From positions 1-64,000 of the forward strand of contig JAKEER010000117.1 in NCBI GenBank assembly GCA_022616615.1: a stretch of 64,000 nucleotides of DNA, given 5' to 3'. The stretch is from Acidobacteriota bacterium (lineage in GTDB: Bacteria > Acidobacteriota > Terriglobia > Versatilivoradales > Versatilivoraceae). This document shows, piece by piece, positions 58,827-64,000 of the stretch (its first letter is position 1; every line of letters begins with the position of its first letter). The position numbers were made by a program, and so were the translations under genes. The notes beneath the pieces were generated by a model. The model did not search any database and was not told where the DNA came from. It saw nothing but the letters and a program-made list of their open reading frames with translations.

Positions 58827-59543
58827 ATGGGATCTTCGCATAGCTCCATCGATGTCCAAGCCAATGTACAGACCGTTCTTGAGAATATCGAGCGGGCGAC
58901 AATGAAGGCTGGCCGCCCGAAAAACTCCGTCAGGCTGGTGGCGGTCTCGAAAACAGTTGGAGTGGAGTCCATCCGCCAGGCAATGGCTGCCGGTGTCACC
59001 GATCTGGGTGAGAACAAGGTGCAGGAGGCTTCTTCCAAGAGGCCTTTGTTGAGTGAGCAGCACGTGGCATGGCATCTCATCGGGGCACTGCAAAAAAACA
59101 AAGCCAATCGTGCTGCGGAGATTTTTGATTGGATTGAGTCGCTCGACGATCTCGAACTGGCCTCCAAGCTGCAGCACGCTTGCGAGCGCTTGAACAAGCA
59201 AATGCCGGTTCTGGTTCAGGTGAACGTCGGACGGGAAGCGAGCAAATCGGGGATTGCTGAGGAAGGCGCTGTGGAGTTTGTGCGCCGGGTTTCGGTCTGC
59301 ACACACCTGCAAGTTCGCGGGCTGATGGCGATTCCACCCTATACCGAAAATCCCGAAGACGCCCGACGCTACTTCATCCGGCTGCGTGAGACGGCCCAAC
59401 GCATTGCGAGCCACAAGTTGCCCCATATTTCCATGGGCGAGCTTTCGATGGGGATGAGTCACGACTATTCCGCAGCCATTGAGGAAGGTGCAACGCTGGT
59501 GCGCGTGGGAACGGCGATTTTCGGTCCAAGGGATAATCCCTGA
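58827..59543 (+). CDS. YggS-family PLP-homeostasis protein
   Basis: 'VRLVAVSKTVGVESIRQAMAAGVTDLGENKVQEA...WHLIGALQKNKAN...LSMGMSHDYSAAIEEGATLVRVGTAIFG'. Confidence 0.95.
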   Translation: MGSSHSSIDVQANVQTVLENIERATMKAGRPKNSVRLVAVSKTVGVESIRQAMAAGVTDLGENKVQEASSKRPLLSEQHVAWHLIGALQKNKANRAAEIFDWIESLDDLELASKLQHACERLNKQMPVLVQVNVGREASKSGIAEEGAVEFVRRVSVCTHLQVRGLMAIPPYTENPEDARRYFIRLRETAQRIASHKLPHISMGELSMGMSHDYSAAIEEGATLVRVGTAIFGPRDNP

Positions 59544-59631
59544 CTCTGAGAGCTGGCAGGAGAAGACATTTCCTCGTGGATGCGGGGGCAACGCCTCAGT
59601 TATTAGCCAGTGCAATAGTAAAAGGGCCCTC

Positions 59632-59740
59632 ATTGTTCGTAGTACCGGCTTCAGCCGGCCGCCGGAGCGACGCGGTTGTACCACGTGGCATGGCCAACTT
59701 GCCGAAGGCGGTGCCGCGTAAAGGCGGTACTACAAACAAG
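59632..59740. repeat. REP-like inverted pair (TTGTTCGTAGTACCGGCTTCAGCCGG / CCGCGTAAAGGCGGTACTACAAACAA)
   Basis: The two ends are near-complementary (TTGTTYGTAGTACCG.CTT.) and each contains a small hairpin. Confidence 0.65.
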
Positions 59741-59814
59741 CTTGGTCAGGTTGTCCTATCTTATGCTCCCGTTAATGTGGGCCAGGTTTGAGGCGGGCTC
59801 TGGAGTGCCGGCTG

Positions 59815-60102
59815 ATGACGTCAAGTTCTCACCCTCTTTGCTTCTCGGTGAAGGTGCAGCCGAACGCCTCGAGAACCTGCGTGGGAGGCAGGGAAGGGGA
59901 ATTCTTGCAGATCCGCCTCGCGGCGCCGCCCGTCGATGGCAAGGCCAACCAAGCTCTGATTGAGTTCCTGGCACGCCGGTTGTCTGTCCCAAAGGCGTCC
60001 GTGCAGAGCCGTTCTGGGTTGTCTTCGCGGCGAAAGGTGATTCAAGTGGAGAATTGTCCGAAGGGGAAGTTCTTGCAGTTTCTGTCAGACTTTAGCTTGT
60101 AA
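59815..60102 (+). CDS. DUF167/YggU family protein
   Basis: 'FSVKVQPNASRTCVGGREGEFLQIRLAAPPVDGKANQALIEFLARRLSVPKASVQSRSGLSSRRKVIQVE'. Confidence 0.92.
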   Translation: MTSSSHPLCFSVKVQPNASRTCVGGREGEFLQIRLAAPPVDGKANQALIEFLARRLSVPKASVQSRSGLSSRRKVIQVENCPKGKFLQFLSDFSL

Positions 60103-60180
60103 AGAAACGGCATCGGTTGCCAGGAGAGGGCCGTGCGAATCCCAGCCGCGGAGAGCATACTTTCCGCAGACAGGTTGTCG

Positions 60181-60558
60181 ATGAACTTCAACAAAATTAA
60201 GACCGGAGTTGTGGTGGCAAGCGCGTTGATCTTTCCAGGCCTAGGCCATTTGATCCTTGGAAAATGGGTCCGAGCCGTCCTGCTGGCCAGTTCCATTCTC
60301 GCCTTGTTCTGCCTGGGGCTGGCTGTGGATGGGAAGCTCCACGGATTGGATGCCAGCGAGCTGATCGCCCTGCTATATTTCTTTGCCGACGCCAGCAACG
60401 GTTTGCCTTACCTGCTGGCGCGGAATTGGGGATACGGCTCCGGCAATCCGCAGAATCAGTCGTTCGAGTACGGGAACACCTTCTTGGCGGTGGCGGGACT
60501 TCTCAACCTGCTCGTGGTAATGAATGCTTTCGACATTTCAGTGGGCCGAAAGAAATAA
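60181..60558 (+). CDS. DUF6677-like small membrane protein
   Basis: 'VVASALIFPGLGHLILGKWVRAVLLASS...DASNGLPYLLARNWGYGSGNPQNQSFEYGNTFL'. Confidence 0.65.
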   Translation: MNFNKIKTGVVVASALIFPGLGHLILGKWVRAVLLASSILALFCLGLAVDGKLHGLDASELIALLYFFADASNGLPYLLARNWGYGSGNPQNQSFEYGNTFLAVAGLLNLLVVMNAFDISVGRKK

Positions 60559-60562
60559 ACGA

Positions 60563-60739
60563 ATGGAACTGCCGCACTTCACCGCCCTCACCATTTTTGC
60601 TTTTTGTGTTTCCATCGTTTTTTCACTTACCTCGAAAGAAAGCCCCAAGGAACGCCTGCAGTACGGAGCGACCGTGTTCCTCACTTTCCTGGGCGTGGCC
60701 TTTGCCCTCGGCTGGGTTATGTTCCCATTTCCACCATAG
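60563..60739 (+). CDS. Small two-TM hypothetical protein
   Basis: MELPHFTALTIFAFCVSIVFSLTSKESPKERLQYGATVFLTFLGVAFALGWVMFPFPP, 4 bp after the preceding gene. Confidence 0.6.
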   Translation: MELPHFTALTIFAFCVSIVFSLTSKESPKERLQYGATVFLTFLGVAFALGWVMFPFPP

Positions 60740-60914
60740 GCCGGAGGAGCAGGAGCTTCCTGGTTTTGGGACTGGAAAAGTTGAGCTACATGGATGACAA
60801 TTCAGTGAAGCAGTTTGCCAAATGCCGCGAGGGATGGCGACTGGCTTGCTCGCCGAAGGCTGAACCCAACGGGCAATCTGCACTGGTGCTCTTTTTGAAC
60901 AAGCGGGGGTGCGT

Positions 60915-62639
60915 ATGCCTGTTTCCGACTTTAGACAATTTCTCGCTTGTGTGTTTGCGGTACTGCTCCTCGATTTGCCATTTGCCCTGCTTGCGCAACG
61001 TCAGCAAAATCGGGCGCCTCGGCCACAGGCGGCCAATGAGAAATCCAACTTGCAGCCCGGCAGTATCAAAGGCCGTGTCGTTGCTGTCGAGAATGGCCAG
61101 GGAATGAGTAAAGTCACCCTAAGCCTGATCCCGCTGGAGCGCAGGGAAGAAGGCCGGCCTCTAACCGTCAGGACGACTCCGGACGGGCAGTATGAATTCA
61201 AGCAGGTCGCGCCGGGACGGTATCGTCTATTTGCTTTGCGAAACGGATATGCACGCCAGGGCTATGGACAGAAGCCAGGGAATGAAAACGATCTGGCCAG
61301 CGCCACCCCGCTGGATGTGCGTTCCGGAGAAACGCTCGACAACATCGACTTGAGCCTAGTGCGCGGAGGCGCCCTCGAAGGACGCGTGCTTGACCAGGAC
61401 GGAGAACCCGCGGCCCGAGTTGCGGTAAATTTGATCCGCGCCCGATATGTTCAGGGCAGGCGCGTGCTGCAGCCCTCGGGGTCTGACCAGACCGACGATC
61501 GAGGCCAATTCCGCATCTATGATATTCCTCCCGGCACTTACTATTTGATGGCTACCCCCCGCGTCTTTGGCATGACTGATGAGAATCGGTCGGTTTATCC
61601 CCCGATCTATTTCCCCGGTGTTCTTGACCCACAGGAGGCCTCCAAGGTAAAGATGGTCCCGGGCGGCGAGCTTCGCGGATACGATCTGAGCCTGTTCGAA
61701 ACCAGAGGCTACCAAATCAGCGGAAAAGTGACCTCGGCAGACGGACAGCCTCCCCGGCGCGTCTTTGTCACCGCTCACAAGGTGCCGTCGTCGGGCCTTT
61801 CTCAGCCAGCTTCAGCACAAGGCACGGGCGCTCAGGGAGATTTCACGCTGCGTGGGCTGATTCCAGGAAGCTACCGCCTGGTGGCGCAGGAACGCCGCGC
61901 AGACCGGTTCTCGACCGGAAGCACTGTCGTAGATATAGGGAATCAGGATGTTTCTGGAGTTGTTCTTGCGCTGGGCAATGGGGCCGAATTGCAGGGGCGC
62001 GTCTTGCTTGAAGGAAAGAACCAAGCAGTTAATCTGGCATCATTGCGGGTGTCGGCCATTCCGCTGGGAGACGGGGCTGGTTCTGGCTTCAGGGGGCGAG
62101 GCGCCACAGGTTCCACCCTGAAAGAAGACGGCACTTTTCTGCTGAAAGACCTCGCGGAAGGTCCTGCCAGAATTGTGCTTTCACAGCCACCAGGAAGCTC
62201 TTATGTCAAATCCATCCGCGCCCAGGGAAAGGATGTCACCGACGCACCACTGGACCTGCACAGCGGCGATCGGATTCAAGGCCTCGAGATTGTAGTGGCT
62301 TCAAACGGGGCCCAGTTGAGCGGTAGCGTCAAGGAAGCCACAAACGGCCCGCCTGTTCCCGGCGCTTCGGTTCTGATCTACCCCGCCGATGCCCGGCTTA
62401 TCGGTCCCAACTCACGCTACATCCGCGCCGTGAAATCTGGCCAGCAGGGAGAGTTTTCAGTTCAAGGGCTGGTGCCGGGTGAATACAAGATCTGTGCACT
62501 GCTGGATCATGAAAGTGGCGCGGAATACGATCCCGAGTATCTTCAAAGTCTGCACCGGGTTTCCAGGACAGTCCAACTCAATGCCGGCCAGGCTGCCAAC
62601 GAAACCCTGGAAGCAGCTCCCTCGCCGGCGCGGGATTGA
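60915..62639 (+). CDS. Secreted carboxypeptidase-regulatory-like domain repeat protein
   Basis: Signal peptide and several 'GRVL.DGEPAARVAVNLI...TDDRGQFRIYDIPPGTYYLMA' modules. Confidence 0.88.
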   Translation: MPVSDFRQFLACVFAVLLLDLPFALLAQRQQNRAPRPQAANEKSNLQPGSIKGRVVAVENGQGMSKVTLSLIPLERREEGRPLTVRTTPDGQYEFKQVAPGRYRLFALRNGYARQGYGQKPGNENDLASATPLDVRSGETLDNIDLSLVRGGALEGRVLDQDGEPAARVAVNLIRARYVQGRRVLQPSGSDQTDDRGQFRIYDIPPGTYYLMATPRVFGMTDENRSVYPPIYFPGVLDPQEASKVKMVPGGELRGYDLSLFETRGYQISGKVTSADGQPPRRVFVTAHKVPSSGLSQPASAQGTGAQGDFTLRGLIPGSYRLVAQERRADRFSTGSTVVDIGNQDVSGVVLALGNGAELQGRVLLEGKNQAVNLASLRVSAIPLGDGAGSGFRGRGATGSTLKEDGTFLLKDLAEGPARIVLSQPPGSSYVKSIRAQGKDVTDAPLDLHSGDRIQGLEIVVASNGAQLSGSVKEATNGPPVPGASVLIYPADARLIGPNSRYIRAVKSGQQGEFSVQGLVPGEYKICALLDHESGAEYDPEYLQSLHRVSRTVQLNAGQAANETLEAAPSPARD

Positions 62640-62682
62640 TTTGTGCGTCACTCATGGGGCTGAACAATAGGGAGGGTTCCCT

Positions 62683-62890
62683 CATGCCTCACTCCGCATG
62701 CTCGCCCTCCTTGTTTTCAGCGGGAAAAATCGTGAGCCCGTCATGGCTGACAGCGTTCGCCCGGGCCTCTACAGCTACACGGCGACCATTCTCGGTGTGG
62801 GGGGATTGCTTGACCGGGCAAGCTCTTAGTCAACTCTCGCCGACCGTTAACTCTGTCCGGCAGTATTGCCGAAAGGTCTCATCGTGAGCG
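62683..62890 (+). pseudogene. Probable relic of a REP-associated tyrosine (Y1/IS200-like) transposase
   Basis: MPHSACSP (frame A), VFSGKNREPVMADSVRPGLYSYTATILGVGG (frame B), QLSPTVNSVRQ (frame A) follow the RAYT pattern 'MPHSx..VFSTKNREPxI...RPxLYxYxxxIxxxxG...LxPTxSVAD'. Confidence 0.55.
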
Positions 62891-62961
62891 AGAATCGTTG
62901 AAAGTCGCACAAACTATCCAATATCCTCCCATCCCTAAAGGACAGCAAAGCGAGAACCACA

Positions 62962-63762
62962 ATGGACAAGAGTATTTTTGTCAAAGGGAAGAGCTCCATC
63001 CTCCACAAAGTTGTTTTCGAACTGCGATATGATCAAGGCTTTACTTATTTGGACAAGTGCGGCCGAACAGTCAATGAGATAACTAGGAACTATCCTGACT
63101 GGATGATAAAGGGAAGCGGGCCTGATCCTAACAATGCAGCTTTAGTGAGTATCAAGAATGGCTGCTTGCTGAATTTCTCATCATTCAAGTACGACCTATC
63201 GCTGGAAAAGGCACTCGGTGGGACGCCAGTTTCAGTCGATCAATTCACCGAATTCGTTGACCAGGTTTCGGACATTTCTTATATTCTGATGGACCAACTG
63301 GGTTTGAAGGAGTTCAAGCGCATAGGAATCCGAGAGTGGCATTTGTTTCCAGGTGAGGATAAGGAAAGCTCCGAACGATGGCTGAGCGGCATGGGCTGTT
63401 ACACTATATCGCCCAGATTATGTGAAGCTTTCGACGGGAAGGTTGAGTCAACGGGCGTTACCGTGATTATCGATGGGCTTGACCGAAAGTTTAGAATCGG
63501 CTTTAACCAAGTGGAGAGAAGCGCTCAGCTGGACTTAGGACAAGAGATTCTCCATGTACGAGCTAGTTCTCTTTCAAAGAATCAGGACAAAGTCCTCAGG
63601 CAGCAGATGCAGGTAAGACGCCGTCTGCTTGCCAATCCTGAGTTTGCGGCTATGATTGATATTGATGCGTTTATCGAGGATCCTTCTTTCGTTGACCCGC
63701 GTGACTTTGTAGAAACGAGTACAAGGCAGATTGAAGAGCGAATGAACAAAGCAACACAATAG
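62962..63762 (+). CDS. TIGR04255-like uncharacterised protein
   Basis: 266 aa; overall layout resembles TIGR04255 proteins, but the call is by eye only. Confidence 0.4.
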   Translation: MDKSIFVKGKSSILHKVVFELRYDQGFTYLDKCGRTVNEITRNYPDWMIKGSGPDPNNAALVSIKNGCLLNFSSFKYDLSLEKALGGTPVSVDQFTEFVDQVSDISYILMDQLGLKEFKRIGIREWHLFPGEDKESSERWLSGMGCYTISPRLCEAFDGKVESTGVTVIIDGLDRKFRIGFNQVERSAQLDLGQEILHVRASSLSKNQDKVLRQQMQVRRRLLANPEFAAMIDIDAFIEDPSFVDPRDFVETSTRQIEERMNKATQ

Positions 63763-63775
63763 AGAGATGTCGATC

Positions 63776-64000
63776 ATGCTTGATGAGTCACCCAACGAGA
63801 CTAATACAACCGTCGCTTCGCAGAGACTGCCGAACACGCTCTTTTCGAAGGTTTCCGACGTTCAGGAAAGCCGACTGGCAGGCTATCACGTCGTTTACAG
63901 CAGGTCTGGTGCGACTGACAATGCCAGCGGCTTCTATGCTGTTTCGCCTATCACTAAATCCCAGCCTCGATCCGACGCTGCTTCGCGCGATGCGATTAGA
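63776..64000 (+). CDS. Partial ORF running off window end (MLDESPNETNTTVASQRLPNTLFSKVSDVQESRLAGYHVVYS...)
   Basis: ATG 14 bp after the preceding stop; 75 codons with no stop to the window edge; not in the ORF track because it is open. Confidence 0.6.
   Translation, partial: MLDESPNETNTTVASQRLPNTLFSKVSDVQESRLAGYHVVYSRSGATDNASGFYAVSPITKSQPRSDAASRDAIR

Noticed and set aside
58713-59684. 323-aa antisense ORF opposite yggS
   Set aside because: Shadow ORF of a conserved gene in a GC-rich context.
1-64000. CRISPR arrays, rRNA or tRNA genes
   Set aside because: No regularly spaced direct repeats and no recognisable rRNA/tRNA signatures seen; a tRNAscan/CRISPR search would be definitive.

Overview
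This 64 kb window looks like a chromosomal segment of an Acidobacteria-like bacterium; that affiliation is inferred from gene content and not tested. No rRNA, tRNA or CRISPR array was recognised. Five blocks are visible. (1) About 0.1-17 kb: a cluster of large polytopic GT-C type glycosyltransferase/membrane proteins (GT39, GT87, PTPS-related, DUF2723-like), with one intact membrane-embedded spermidine-synthase-like protein, two broken relics of the same family, an FkbM methyltransferase and a decayed IS110-type transposase. (2) About 17-20.6 kb: a NarL-type two-component system with an extra receiver-only protein. (3) About 20.9-33.2 kb: a Tad/Flp pilus locus (Flp pilin missed by the ORF track, CpaA, CpaB, CpaC, TadZ/CpaE, CpaF, TadB, TadC, DUF192, TPR lipoprotein, wHTH-AAA ATPase). 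It is followed by a mostly minus-strand accessory set at 33.3-40.9 kb: peptidase-MA/TPR protein, a secreted protein with about 33-aa internal repeats, a second TadZ-like ATPase, a PilZ-like protein, a coiled-coil protein and a J-domain plus winged-helix protein. (4) About 41-47.2 kb: an EF-G paralogue with an altered DTPGH motif, and a hybrid kinase/NtrC pair. (5) About 47.3-64 kb: housekeeping and accessory genes (APC permease, LOG protein, phosphotriesterase-like, DUF2911, YVTN propeller, Hfq-like protein, holB, tmk, YggS, YggU, CarboxypepD_reg protein). Their intergenic spaces hold several palindromic/MITE-like or REP-like repeats plus an ASPIC/UnbV relic and a probable REP-associated tyrosine transposase relic. 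The best candidates for something under-described are the pilus accessory module (31.5-40.9 kb), the 239-bp nested palindrome at 53.8-54.0 kb, the 135-bp inverted-repeat element flanked by a perfect 10-bp direct repeat at 58.6-58.8 kb, and the Hfq-like protein. All family assignments were made by eye, without database searches.
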